Assembly (NCBI GenBank): GCA_963575745.1
Contig: CAUYUJ010001386.1
Coordinates: forward strand, 37,829 to 101,828
Source of the DNA: Prorocentrum cordatum
Lineage: Eukaryota > Sar > Dinophyceae > Prorocentrales > Prorocentraceae
DNA length: 64,000 nt
Direction of reading: 5' to 3'
The position numbers were made by a program, and so were the translations under genes. The notes beneath the pieces were generated by a model. It saw nothing but the letters and a program-made list of their open reading frames with translations, made no database searches and was not told the DNA's origin. Positions 20,764 to 30,009 of this stretch are shown here, one piece after another. Positions within the stretch are counted from its first letter, which is position 1; each line of letters begins with the position of its first letter.

Positions 20764-20969
20764 TAGGGGAACAAAAAGTGACATGAACATAACAACTCGG
20801 AGGTCCGCGCGGACTTCTCGGATCGGCGCTGGGGCCCCCCGGCGGCGCCTCCGGCGCCGCCCCTGGCGCGCTCCGCGCTCCGCGGGCCAGGAAGGGGGGT
20901 CCAGCGCCGATCCGAGAAATCCGCGCGGACCTCAGAGTTTTTATGTTTATGCCACTTTTTGTTCCCCTA
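20764..20969. mobile_element. MITE family C, palindromic, with 15-bp flanking duplication
   Basis: Terminal inverted repeats TAGGGGAACAAAAAGTG match perfectly at both ends. Inside is a long G+C-rich palindrome (GGAGGTCCGCGCGGAC...GTCCGCGCGGACCT, with a GGCGCCTCCGGCGCC apex). The element is bounded by ATAGTGTGGCACAAT at 20749-20763 and 20970-20984, a perfect 15-bp direct repeat. Related palindromes lie at 28005, 30010, 33418, 35275, 36262 and 51086. Confidence 0.85.
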
Positions 20970-20984
20970 ATAGTGTGGCACAAT

Positions 20985-21208
20985 GTTTCACGCCCACGAG
21001 TGTTGCCTTGACTGGAGCGTCCTCTACCTCTGCACGGTCAGGGGCCGCGCGGTGGCGAAGGCTCCTGCCCAGCGAGCCGGCACGGAACGAGCCCTGCCCT
21101 GGCTCTCCGGGGCTCCCTTCTCGGGGCGCGCGTGCGGGACGGAGAGCCGTCACGCTGGCGGCTCAAGGATCAGAAGGCGTGGCGCAGGTTATGATCCCCG
21201 CACGACTG
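20985..21208. other. No gene seen
   Basis: Spacer between two MITEs. No supported feature. Confidence 0.4.
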
Positions 21209-21430
21209 CCCCCCACCCTTCCGGACGAACGAACAACACACACCCATACCCATAGGGGGGTAGTTGGGAGGAGGACTGGCTATGGGTATGGGTGCAGGTT
21301 GTCGGACCCTGGGGAACGCTCCCCTTCGAGCGGGGGCCCCCATCCGACAACACGCACCCATAGCCCTCTCCGACCCCCCTATGGGTATGGGTGTGTATGT
21401 GTGTTGTTGGTTCGTCACTCCCCCCTCACC
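21209..21430. mobile_element. MITE with CCCATACCCATAGGGGGG inverted ends
   Basis: About 50-bp terminal inverted repeats (left with ACGAACGAACAACACAC then ACCCATACCCATAGG; right the reverse complement with small differences) around a G+C-rich core. Single copy in this window. Confidence 0.65.
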
Positions 21431-21603
21431 CGAGCGACGCTCAAAAACGGATCCTGCGCGAGGTGACGTGGCGACCCGACCCTGCGCGTCGGCTCACGCG
21501 GGCCGCCGGCGCAGCACGCCCCACGTGCAGCGAGGGCGCTCTCACGCGCAGCCTTACGCGGGCAACAGGCGCGCGGAAGCGGGCGAAGACGACCCCGTTT
21601 TTG

Positions 21604-21798
21604 TCGGGTCGGGCGAACGGGGGGGATAGCAAAGGGGGGGTTTGAGAATCAGCTCACGTGGCTGATTTTCCCGGCGCCTCCCGGCGCCGGAGGCGGCTAT
21701 GTATCGAGGGCTGGGCCCCTCGGTGAGGCCGAAACCAGCTGCATGCAGCAGATTTCGTAACCCCCCCTTTCCCAATCCCCCCCATTCGTCCGGCCCGA
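21604..21798. mobile_element. MITE / introner family A, non-intronic copy
   Basis: Ends TCGGGTCGGGCGAA and (reverse) TCGGGCCGGACGAA with G-rich TIRs. The interior has two hairpins (AATCAGCTCACGTGGCTGATT and CGCCTCCCGGCGCCGGAGGCG) and AACCAGCTGCATGCAGCAG. The same element is a formin intron at 34656-34865. Here the edges carry no AG and GC dinucleotides, so it would not splice. A partial relic is at 49220-49300. Confidence 0.75.
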
Positions 21799-21799
21799 T

Positions 21800-22480
21800 T
21801 TGGGGGCGCCGCTCCCCTGGTGGCACAAAAGTATAGCAAGGCATTCCGCAGCGCTGAGGCCGCCTGGGGCGCGCTGGGAGAGCGCGCCGCCGCCGGAAGC
21901 ACAGGCCTCTGGTCGGGGAGGCCCCGCGGGCATATCGACAGTATTTATATATCTGCTGAGAGCAAGCCACTCATGGGGCGGGCAGGCGGTGCGGGCCGTA
22001 ACGCCGTGGTGCGGTGCGACGCTGCAGGCGGGGTTGGTCTGCGACTCGGCTTGCACTTTCTCAGAAAGACCTCCCGTGGGCCAGGACACAAGCGACGTCA
22101 CTCCACCTACGGCGCCAGGGGGCTGACGTTAGTGTATGCCAGAAAATCTGGCGTGGGGTTTACGCGGTATGCGCTGCGGCCCCCGATGGGCCGCACTTCG
22201 CACCACAGGGAGGGCCGTAGGGTGGGGTGGTGCCGTTTGCTTTTCCTGGTCGACTTCTGCTTGCAGCCAGCGCCCGCATCAAAAGTGGACGAGGAGGAGG
22301 AGGAGGAGGAGGAGGAACAAATCTGCGACGACCTGATTTTTGTTCGGTCCAGGCGCTCGTCGTCGACTTCGACCTCTCCAGGGCTGGCTGTCGGGCCCCG
22401 CGAAGAATATCCCGAAGGCGTCCACTGCGCAAGAGATCACACCGGAGGCGTGGAGCAAGGACGACCGGCCGTCCCGGCAT
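21800..22480. other. No confident gene
   Basis: Short exon-like plus-strand run near 21820-21920 (KYSKAFRSAEAAWGALGERA) without a recognised domain, and a GAG microsatellite at 22290-22315. Nothing else supported. Confidence 0.35.
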
Positions 22481-22481
22481 T

Positions 22482-22660
22482 CCGATAGTCCTACCACGAA
22501 ATATTCCTATAGAGCCCAAACATGTTCTAAGAACAGGAGCAATGTTCTTAGAAGAGACGCCAGATGTGTTGAAACGAGACGGCCCCAGCCAGACGTGTTC
22601 CAAGAACATTTCGTGGGAAGCACAAAAGGTTCTTAGAACACTGTTTGGTAGGACTATAGG
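22482..22660. mobile_element. MITE family D (ATAGTCCTACCA ends, TTCTAAGAA boxes)
   Basis: Inverted ends ATAGTCCTACCA / TGGTAGGACTAT, with several GTTCTAAGAAC-type palindromes inside. A second copy with the same layout and a shared GGACGCTTCGCCAC flank is at 61080-61255. Confidence 0.7.
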
Positions 22661-22761
22661 CACGCCAGGACGCTTCGCCACGGCTTGAATGTGAAGGGGT
22701 CGGGACCTCTTTGCAGCCACAGGTGGGGCAAAAAACACATCGGTGGACGTCGAGGAACCCA

Positions 22762-22940
22762 GACCCCCGACGTCATGATTTCTTCACGACGCCGACCCCC
22801 AGAGGTTTCGACCCCTTCCCTGGGACCGGCTTTTCGTCACGAGTCGTTTGGTTGACGGTCGCGAGGCCCGGCAAGGGCCCCCAGAGGCCGAAAGTGAGGA
22901 AGCGCCTCCCGTCGTGACCTCTGCATTGCTCGAGGGGGTC
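22762..22940. mobile_element. MITE family E (GACCCCCGACGTCATGA ends)
   Basis: Inverted ends AGACCCCCGACGTCATGA and TCGAGGGGGTCTGG around GGTTTCGACCCCTTCCCTGGGACC and CGAGGCCCGGCAAGGGCC. Other copies at 24626, 28513 and 44447; relics near 36610, 48945, 60400 and 61330. Confidence 0.8.
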
Positions 22941-23384
22941 TGGAAATCCAGACCGCAGCGCTAACCAGCCACACCGCCTGCCAGGCCGCGGAGCCAGGGC
23001 CGCGCCCCATGGGGCCCGGGGTGGGGGCGGCCACGACCGTTCGCCGTCCAGTTCTTCGGACAAGCTCGGGCTGCCGTCACGGCAGGTGGCCTCTGGAGCT
23101 GGATGGGGGACCTCTGCTCTGCCAGGAGTGCAAGAGAAAATGTTGCACAAGCCGCCAGGAGCTGAAGACTCGCTGGCAAGCGCACTGCAAAAAGGGCAAA
23201 CTAAAAATGTGCTCTGCACTCTGCACCGCACCGCGCAGCGCAAAACAATGGAACGCGACTGCAGAGCAAAAAATGGAACGCGACTGCCCCGGCCCTTAAA
23301 GGCTGCAGGTGGGGGAACGCCCACCGATTGCGAGGTCGACCTGGTGGCGCACGGCTCCCAACAACCATCCTTCCTCTTCTCGGG
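22941..23384. other. No gene seen
   Basis: G+C-rich, then slightly A-rich around 23130-23290, with a repeated GGAACGCGACTGC motif. No domain recognised. Confidence 0.4.
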
Positions 23385-23575
23385 AGCGGCCAAGAGGGGG
23401 GTGTCCAAGAGGGGGGGGTGCAAATCATGACCGGCGGCATGTGCGCGGCCCAGCGGGGGGGCCAGGGACGTAATGAAACAAGAAGAGGCGCCATGAGACC
23501 TGGTGAAATATCATGGCCCACGCCATGATATCCCCTGCCCCCCCTGGTCATCCCCCCGCTCTTTGCCGCCCCCGA
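23385..23575. mobile_element. MITE family F (GCGGCCAAGAGGGGGG ends)
   Basis: Left end GGGAGCGGCCAAGAGGGGGG, right end the approximate reverse complement (CCCCGCTCTTTGCCGCCCCC), with CATGTGCGCGGCCCAGCGGG and a CATGGCCCACGCCATG hairpin inside. Related copies at 42995-43180 and 44612-44812, and a relic at about 40010-40155. Confidence 0.7.
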
Positions 23576-23579
23576 CTGA

Positions 23580-23930
23580 CTTTCCCCTCGGCGCTGGCCC
23601 GGGTCGCTCTTCGCTCCTTCGCTTCTTCGGGCGGGGCGCTCTTCGAGTCCTGCCCCGAGCCCCGGGCCCGCGAGGAGAGCGAGAGCGGCCCGCGCGAGGA
23701 GATCGGCGTCGTCGCAGCCCGTCGGCCGTCGTGAAGTTGCCCTCGGGAGCTGCGCGCAGAAGGCCCGCGCAACTCCTGCACGGCCCGCCCGCCGCAGCCG
23801 CTCGCCGCGGTCCAGCCGGAGACCGTGGAGCGGGCCGCGCTCGCTCTGGCATGCAGGGAGCGGGTCCCGGGGGGAAGGCGGCCCCTCGAGCCGGTCCTGC
23901 GGACAGCCCCGTGGTCCCGCGCTGAGATCT
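23580..23930 (-). other. Exon-like stretch, unassigned
   Basis: One minus frame contains an Ala/Leu-rich helix-like segment (GCDDADLLARAALALLAGPG), flanked by MITEs. All frames are open here because of high G+C, so this is weak. No family recognised. Confidence 0.2.
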
Positions 23931-23934
23931 GATG

Positions 23935-24137
23935 GGCCTTCTTTCCACCACCACCACCATAAGTTGGAGGGGGAGGGGGTCCTCCACCTCCTCCTCCTCC
24001 TCCTCGTCCTCCTCGTCCTCCTCCTCCTCCTCCTCCTCCTCCTCCTCCGCCTCCTCGCTCTCCTCCTCCTCCTCCTCGTCCTCCTCCTCCATCCCCCCTC
24101 CAACTTATGGTGGTGGTGGAAAACAGGCCCATCAGGA
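23935..24137. mobile_element. Inverted repeat with a CCT microsatellite at its apex
   Basis: Arms CTGATGGGCCTTCTTTCC / CCACCACCACCATAAGTTGG and their near-perfect reverse complements enclose about 110 bp of CCT repeats. A second copy at 28338-28480 has GAG at the apex. Confidence 0.7.
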
Positions 24138-24424
24138 TCCGAGACCGCAACAGCCCCGGCCCAGTCTTTCTGTGACACTTCTCGGGGCGCGTCGGTCTGC
24201 CACGGGCCCCCGCGGCCCGAAAACCCGCAGGAGAGCCGCTGGGGTGCAGAAGCTGTGCGGCGCCAGGGTCTCCGGGAGGGCCCGCCGTCCTCCAAGGGCC
24301 CCCGCTGGGGGGAACCAAAAGGTGCCAATGCCGCCACTTCCCGGACCTCCCATGGGGTGCGCTCTGACCAGGGCTGCGGAGCGAATCCAGCCGTGGTGAC
24401 GGGGCCAGGGGTTATCGGGCATCG

Positions 24425-24605
24425 CCATGTTGGCGGCCAGTCCGCCAGAAACCCTCCACAAGAAACCCAACCCTGAGACCCCGGGACGTGCATCGATTTT
24501 TGGTGAGGGAAGGTCGCGCCTTCCACTGCAAAACCATCGAAACCCAAGAAACCCATGGCACACTGGAGGCAGGCATGGTGTCTCTTGGCATGGGTCTCCA
24601 CTGTA
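24425..24605. repeat. Dispersed repeat (CCAGTCCGCCAGAAACC)
   Basis: Shared with 28198-28345 and 51262-51440, including TCGATTTTTGGT, CCATCGAAACCCAAGAAACC and GGTGTCTCTTGGCATGGG. No inverted ends found. 24138-24424 has nothing recognisable. Confidence 0.65.
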
Positions 24606-24625
24606 TCTTTTCCTCGCCTGCGACC

Positions 24626-24806
24626 ACAGACCCCCGACGTCATGACTTTTCCATGACGCCGACCCCCAGAGGTTTCGACCGATTCCCCGGGACGAGCTTT
24701 TCATCCTGAGTCCTTTTTGGACGGCCCCGAGGCCCAGGAAGGGCCCCACGAGGCCGAAAACGGCGAAGAACCTCCCGTCGTGATCTTTTCGTTGCTCGAG
24801 GGGGCC
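24626..24806. mobile_element. MITE family E, truncated by the assembly gap
   Basis: Left end and body match the copy at 22762-22940; the right end runs into the Ns. Confidence 0.7.
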
Positions 24807-24906
24807 NNNNNNNNNNNNNNNNNNNNNNNNNNNNNNNNNNNNNNNNNNNNNNNNNNNNNNNNNNNNNNNNNNNNNNNNNNNNNNNNNNNNNNNNNNNNNN
24901 NNNNNN
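24807..24906. other. Assembly gap of exactly 100 N
   Basis: A run of 100 unknown bases, the usual placeholder for a gap of unknown size. Order across it is a scaffold join. It lies inside a MITE, so collapse of repeats is a likely cause. Confidence 0.99.
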
Positions 24907-25088
24907 TGCGCCGAAGCGCGGCCGAAAGGCCGACGGACGACTGGTTCTGCTGCGCATTGTCAAACGATCGATGGGGGTGGCCCTCGCCGCCTCGCCCATC
25001 TTAAAGTAGCTTTCGCTGGACCTTCCTCGTCCATCTGCCTTGGAGGGCACTGGCAAGGGGCTGGCGCCGGGGCCGCCTCAGCAGGCCT

Positions 25089-26207
25089 CTAGCCCACGAG
25101 CTCCGCCTCCTCGGAGACTATGTCGGTGGCGTCGGCAGCCTGGGTGCGGGCCGCCTCGCGGCCGACACGGCGGACCTCCTCGAGGTCGTCCTCCGTGAGC
25201 CCGTAGCAGCGGAGCAGGAAGAGACGCGCCGCCCTCGGCTCGGGCCGCCTGCCCTGGGGTCCCGGCGCATCCGCCGGCGTGGCGGGAAGGCGCTCGTCGC
25301 CAGCAGCAGCGCGACGCCCGCCGCTCGCTGCCGCGGGCAGGTCCCCTTTCAGCTGGAGGTCGCCTGCGAGCTGCAGCTGCTCCTCGGGCCCTAGGGCAAA
25401 GGGCCCCTCGAGCGCTCCACCTTGTCCCACCTTGCCGTAGTGGGGCCAGCGCAACAGGCGCACCAGCCGCAGCTGCTCTTTGCCTGCGCTGGACTCCCGC
25501 CCTCGGCACAAGTTCTCGAGCAGCTTGCCGGGCTTGCGGCCCGCCAAAATCCCGCCGCACCGCAGGCAGAACACGAAGCGCATCTGGGGGTTTTCCGCCA
25601 CCCGGCAGCGCAGGAGAGCGCGCCCTCTAGCCCTCCACGCGTGCCTGGCCAGGACCTGGTCGTCGAGGCCGAAGCGCAGCTCCGCGTGCCCTGGGACGCG
25701 TCCCTCCTGGCTTTGGGGACTGGCAGCCGCGCCCCCGGCTGGGCCTGCAGGGCCCGCGTCGCCGACCGGCCCGCTGCCCCCGCATGCATTCTCGGGGGGC
25801 TGCTCCTTTGCAAGGGCCATCTCCTCGCTGAAGTCGTCGACGCCGAAGCCGAAGGCGTCTGAGCCCTTGGAGGCTGCCCCGTGCTTGGTATCAACTGGGG
25901 CCGCAGCCGCTTCCGGCGCGAGCGGCGCGCCCCGCCTGGACGGGCCTGCCACCGCCCCTGGGGCTGGGGCAAAAGGAGTGCCTCCGGCAGCCGAGGGGGG
26001 AATGGCATCCCCCGGAGCTGCAGCAGCAGCCGCCGCTGCCTCCTCTTTTTCTTCGCCTCTCGCCGCCTCCTCGTCCCCTTGCCCAGGCCGCTCTTCCCGA
26101 CCAGCCTCTGCCTGGCTCCCCCTGACGGGAGCTTCACGCACGACGTCGCCGTCCGCGGCGGCTGCAGGGGCAGCGCCCTCGCTGAGTTGGGCGTGTCCGT
26201 GGAGCAC
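25089..26207 (-). CDS. Unassigned protein with a Cys motif like that at the LINE ORF2 C-terminus
   Basis: A 372-codon frame ending ...DIVSEEAELVG-stop. It opens at a GTG, so the first part is probably missing or spliced. The N-terminal half is Ala/Glu/Pro-rich and likely disordered. A folded-looking part follows (SDAFGFGVDDFSEEMALAKE), then LRFGLDDQVLARHAWRAR and MRFVFCLRCGGILAGRKPGK, with LLENLCRG and LRLVRLLRWPHYG. The spacing FCxxCG, LxxLC, LxRLxxxxP resembles the C-terminus of the LINE ORF2 (FCQACG...KPC...LSRLDDGLWP). It may be the last part of a decayed retroelement or a host protein sharing this motif. The C-terminal segment is acidic and helical. 24907-25088 downstream holds nothing clear. 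Confidence 0.5.
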   Translation of the reverse strand: MLHGHAQLSEGAAPAAAADGDVVREAPVRGSQAEAGREERPGQGDEEAARGEEKEEAAAAAAAAPGDAIPPSAAGGTPFAPAPGAVAGPSRRGAPLAPEAAAAPVDTKHGAASKGSDAFGFGVDDFSEEMALAKEQPPENACGGSGPVGDAGPAGPAGGAAASPQSQEGRVPGHAELRFGLDDQVLARHAWRARGRALLRCRVAENPQMRFVFCLRCGGILAGRKPGKLLENLCRGRESSAGKEQLRLVRLLRWPHYGKVGQGGALEGPFALGPEEQLQLAGDLQLKGDLPAAASGGRRAAAGDERLPATPADAPGPQGRRPEPRAARLFLLRCYGLTEDDLEEVRRVGREAARTQAADATDIVSEEAELVG

Positions 26208-26744
26208 ATCCTCATGCCGCGGCCCCCCATCTTGGGCAGGCCCCCCCCCCTTTCACGCCCCCTTCAGAAGGGGGGGGGCAGAAATGGTAACAGCGAGATC
26301 ACGACAGAGACGGCGACGAGGAGGCGCAGTTATCCCGCAGGAGAAAATAATCGCACCCCAACGCAAGACGCAACGAACATGTCACGAATTTCGTTGCGCC
26401 GAAGTGACGCGCAGCGCTATGCAGCACACTGGAAGCAAATGCAACATGCGCGCGGTGCGATGCAACACAGCAAATATGACACACTACGGCACCATGCAAA
26501 CAGTGGCAGCAAAACGAAGGATGGGGGAGTTGGTGCGCTAGCGTCACATATAGGTTTACCGGCGGCGGAGTATAGGGGCATCCACCACCTATTTTGCACA
26601 TGGATGGCGGCCGGGAGGGGGCCGAAGCGGCGTCGGCGACGGCGGCGGGGGCCGAACCGAACGACCGAAGGACGAGGAGGTTGGGGGCGAGGCTGTCTGC
26701 TGTCGCGGGAGTTTCCTCCGGCAGAATAGTCCGCTTGAGTCCCC
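26208..26744. other. No gene seen; relatively A-rich patch
   Basis: 26340-26540 is less G+C-rich than its surroundings, with recurring GCAAC and ATGCAA words, and lies just upstream of the minus-strand ORF, so it could be its 5' flank. 26600-26700 is G-rich. No promoter motif can be supported. Confidence 0.35.
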
Positions 26745-27432
26745 CGATCCCCCTAATTCCTGGCTAACGCCAGTCATGCAGCATTCCTGGCTAACGCCAG
26801 TCATGCAGAAGCGGCCCGAATTTCGCCTTGGCCGCCCCGGCCCCTTGAACTGGCTGAGGCCTGGTTAGCTCCAATCACGCAGCAGTCCTGGCTGACGCCA
26901 GCCGCGCGGAATCCGGCCACCGCGTAGCCGCCCCGACCCCTCCTGAGTAAGACGCGTTATGCGTTGTTCACCCCGACCCCCCCAGGGGAGTTGATCCCTG
27001 GCTAGCGCCAGTCGTGCATCCGCCCTGGCTTACGCCAGTCGCGTGGACACAGGCCGGACTTTGATCAGCCGCCCATCCCCCCCTGAACTAACGTGACTCT
27101 GGCTAACGCCAGCCATGCAGCAGTACTGGCTGACGCCTGTCGTGCGGAGGCAGCCGAACTACGAATCACCCCACCTCCCCTTGAACTGATTCCTGGCTAA
27201 CGCCAGTCATGCAGCAGTCCTGGCTGACGCCATTCCTGCGAGCGCAAGTCGACTTCTGGTTAACCGCCCCTACCCTGCCTGAACTAGCGTGGCTCTGGCT
27301 AACGCCAGCCATGCAGCAGTCCTGGCTGACGCCAGTCGTGCGGAGGCAGCCGGACTACGAGTACCCCACATCCCCCCTGAACCGATTCCTGGCTAACGCC
27401 AGTCGTGTAGCAGTCCTGGCAAACGCCAGTCC
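26745..27432. repeat. Array of CTGGCTnACGCCAG hairpins
   Basis: At least 13 copies of the 14-base imperfect palindrome CTGGCT(A/G)ACGCCAG, usually in pairs about 28 bp apart joined by TCATGCAGCAGTC, with longer divergent spacers (about 60-70 bp) between pairs. Followed by a GAG microsatellite (27452-27498). Not coding. Confidence 0.8.
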
Positions 27433-27642
27433 TGCGAGCGCAAGCTGGAAGGAGGAGGAGGAGGAGGAGGAGGAGGAGGAGGAGGAGGAGGAGGAGGGGG
27501 AAGACGAGGAGGAGGCCGCGCGCGACCGCGGTCGCCCGAGCCAGCGCCTGCGGCCTGCTCGCGGCCGCGGGGGCGCACGCCCGGGCGGCGGCGGATCGGC
27601 GGTGCAAATGGGGGGGCCATGAGGGATGGGGCCCTGAAGATC

Positions 27643-27966
27643 AGGTCGGGCGTGTCTGAAGGGGCCCCAGGACACACAAAGAAAGACACACACACACACA
27701 CATAAAAGGATTCTCCATATTTTCGAACAGTCTCTGGGTTTCCGTCTTCCCCCCCACTTCCCATATTTTCCCATATTTCCCGGGGGATCGACGATGAATT
27801 GCATCTGTGTGTGATTTTTCCCTCCCGAGTGTCCCCCTTCTGGGGGATTCTGGGCGAAAAATTGAAAAGACACCCGAAATGCAGAGAATGGTCAAAACTA
27901 GTCCACCGATTACTGGTTGACTACTTTTTCAAATAGTCCTCCTGTCGAGGGACATGCCCGACTTAA
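27643..27966. mobile_element. MITE family G, copy with CA tract
   Basis: Left end AGGTCGGGCGTGTC, right end CCTCCTGTCGAGGGACATGCCCGACTT. The interior holds a CACACA tract (27676-27702) and a CCCATATTTTCCCATATTTCCC segment also seen near 34130. Confidence 0.65.
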
Positions 27967-28004
27967 CCTTAGGACAGGAAGGGGTCCAAATAGAAGAAAC
28001 AGAC

Positions 28005-28165
28005 AAACGGAGCAAGCGTAAACTTTTGGCGCTCCGCGCGGAGTTCTTGGATCTGCGCTGGGCCCCCTTCCCTGGCGCGCGGAGCGCGCCAGGGGCGGCG
28101 CCGGAGGCGCCGCCAAGGGGGCCCCAGCGCAGACCCCAAAAATCCGCGCGGAGCGCCGACAGTTT
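28005..28165. mobile_element. Palindromic MITE family C copy
   Basis: GGCGCTCCGCGCGGA arms, CCTGGCGCGCGGAGCGCGCCAGG and GGCGGCGCCGGAGGCGCCGCC hairpins, with AAGCGTAAACT / AGTTTATGCTT outer arms. Lies directly before a dispersed repeat also found beside the copy at 51086. Confidence 0.75.
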
Positions 28166-28197
28166 ATGCTTATTGATTGAGGCACCTCGTCCTTACA

Positions 28198-28345
28198 GTG
28201 GAGGCCAGTCCGCCAGAAACCTTCCACAAGAAACCCACCCCTGGACGTGCATCGATTTTTGGTAGAGCGAAACCATCGAAGCCCAAGAAACCCAGGGCAC
28301 CCTGGAGGCAAGCAAGGTGTCTCTTGGCATCTTGGCACGTGATGG
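28198..28345. repeat. Dispersed repeat, copy of 24425-24605
   Basis: Shares CAGTCCGCCAGAAACCTTCC, TCGATTTTTGGT and CCAAGAAACCCAGGGCACCC with 24425-24605 and 51262-51440. Confidence 0.6.
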
Positions 28346-28480
28346 GCCCATTTTCTGGCACCACCACCACATGTAGGAGAGGGAGAAAGGGAGAAAGAGG
28401 AGGAGGAGGAGGAGGAGGAGGAGGAGGAGGAGGACCCCCTCCCCCTCCAGCTTCCGGTGGTGGCGGTGGAAAGACAAGCC
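28338..28480. mobile_element. Inverted repeat with GAG apex, copy of 23935-24137
   Basis: Arms GATGGGCCCATTTTCTGGCA and the reverse-complement-like CCGGTGGTGGCGGTGGAAAG around a GAG run. Confidence 0.6.
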
Positions 28481-28512
28481 CACCGGCGTGCGCCTCCACC
28501 GCAAGACCCCGC

Positions 28513-28697
28513 CCCCCAGACCCCCGACGTCATGATTTTTTCATGACGCGACCCCCCAGAGGTCTGGACCTATTCGCCGGGACCGGTTTTTCATCCTGAG
28601 TCGTTTTTTGACGGTCCCGAGGGCCGGTAAGGGCCCCGAGATGCCGAAAATCGTGAAAAACCTCCCGTCGTGATTTTTTCATGACTCGAGGGGGTCT
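28513..28697. mobile_element. MITE family E copy
   Basis: The best-preserved copy: CAGACCCCCGACGTCATGA...TTTTTTCATGACTCGAGGGGGTCTGG, both ends clear. 28698-28884 after it is exon-like in composition only. Confidence 0.8.
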
Positions 28698-28884
28698 GGG
28701 ACCGCAGGACCCCGCCCCTCGGGGGCCCCACCTTGGCACCGCCGAGCGGAGCCCAGCCACTCCAGGCCGCTCGGCCGCCTGCCGGCGTCCGCCGGGGCGC
28801 CGCCCGCGGGCGGCAGGTCGGGCCGCGCGGGCGCCGCGGCGCCCGCCGCCATCTCCTCTTGCTAGAGGGAAGAGAACTATGCAC

Positions 28885-29072
28885 AGACACCGATTCTTGA
28901 CTACCTACCAGACCACCCCAACCCAACCCGAAGACCCGAATTTCGGGTTGGGGGGGGGTAAGGCTTCCACATGTGTTTTTTCGATGTTTCCCGACCCCCC
29001 CCCCACTGGAAATCGAGGGCAAATCTGAGCCTTCGGGTTGGGTTGGGGTGGTATGGTGGGTGGTGAATTCTG
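28885..29072. mobile_element. MITE with CCACCCCAACCCAACCCGAAG ends
   Basis: Inverted ends CAGACCACCCCAACCCAACC / GGTTGGGTTGGGGTGGTATG around CCCCCCCACTGGAAATCGAGGG. A second copy is at 49945-50115. Confidence 0.75.
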
Positions 29073-29074
29073 GC

Positions 29075-29210
29075 CAGGCCCATCCTGAGCCCAGGATCGG
29101 TGCATACGCCCTCTTACCTTGGCCGGGAAGGTATCTGCACCGATCCTGGGTCAAGGCTGGGCGTTGTCAGGATCGGTGCATGTGCATAGTTCTCTGCGCC
29201 CGACTTTCGG
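29075..29210. repeat. Dispersed repeat (AGGATCGGTGCATGTGCATAG)
   Basis: Contains two inverted copies of CCAGGATCGGTGCA-type sequence. Related blocks at 42175-42305 and 46310-46450. Confidence 0.6.
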
Positions 29211-29224
29211 TGGGGCAACGGCAG

Positions 29225-29400
29225 GGGGGGATCTCGGCGGTGGACAAGCCTCCCTTTGACAAACCTCCCCTCAGTGGCAACGGCCCGGGACCGAAGCGAA
29301 ACCGACGGATCCGGACGCCCGCGAAAAGGACGGCCGCGGCGCCCTCTCGCGAACCGAAAACGGCCAACTCCTCAATCGACGTGTCAGGGTAGGAGGTCTA
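29225..29400. mobile_element. Dispersed inverted-repeat element (GCGGCGCCCTCTCG)
   Basis: Shares GACAAGCCTCCC, GCCGCGGCGCCCTCTCG and TCGACGTGTCAGG with 35878-36025 and, in reverse, 50813-50985. Probably another MITE family. Confidence 0.5.
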
Positions 29401-30004
29401 TCTACCTCCGGGGGATAGGCACAGGGGGGGAAACATCGACCTCGAATGGGCGATACGTCGCCGACAGGCCCCCGATGGTGAATCCGCACGTGACTGGCAG
29501 GCTGGGGCTACCGGGCTCATATCGGCGATCAACCGGCGAGCTCTCGGGGGGGCACAACGGTGGGGTCGATCCGGAAGAGACATGCCACAACAAGATTGGG
29601 TCCAGGGCTCCGCTCGTGATTTCTTACCATGAACATGTCGTCCCAACGTCGGATCTCTTCGGAAGGACAAGGATAGAACGAATCCTAGACCCGGGAGGGG
29701 GGTCTTCTCCCTGGAGTTGGCTCTCCATCCCAAGAGTCGGCTTTGTGATTGCCCCGCCCCCCCCCCCTGAAAACGACGAGCAAAAACCTGGGATCGCGAC
29801 TTTCCCCCGGGGCCCGTCTGTGGAGGGGGGGACACCGACAGCAACGGCGCCGCAACTTTTTCTCTCAGACCTCGCCAGGGGCGCGCTTCCTGGCCAGCAT
29901 CCCGAGGCGACTGCAGCCGTGGCGAGAAGGAGGGGGTACGAGCATTGGCATCTCTTCTTCTGAACTTGCGTCATGCAAAAGAAAACAGAACCAACAAGAA
30001 CATG
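29401..30004. other. No gene seen
   Basis: Mixed sequence without recognisable domain or clear repeat. Confidence 0.35.
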
Positions 30005-30009
30005 ATCTC

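Noticed and set aside
20309-20983. 224-codon minus ORF as an intact gene
   Set aside because: It joins a protein-like fragment with MITE family C and degenerate G-run repeats; only 20405-20610 is worth noting.
26745-27432. CRISPR-like look of short palindromic repeats with spacers
   Set aside because: Repeats are 14 bp, spacing is irregular, spacers are themselves related, there are no cas genes, and the host appears eukaryotic.
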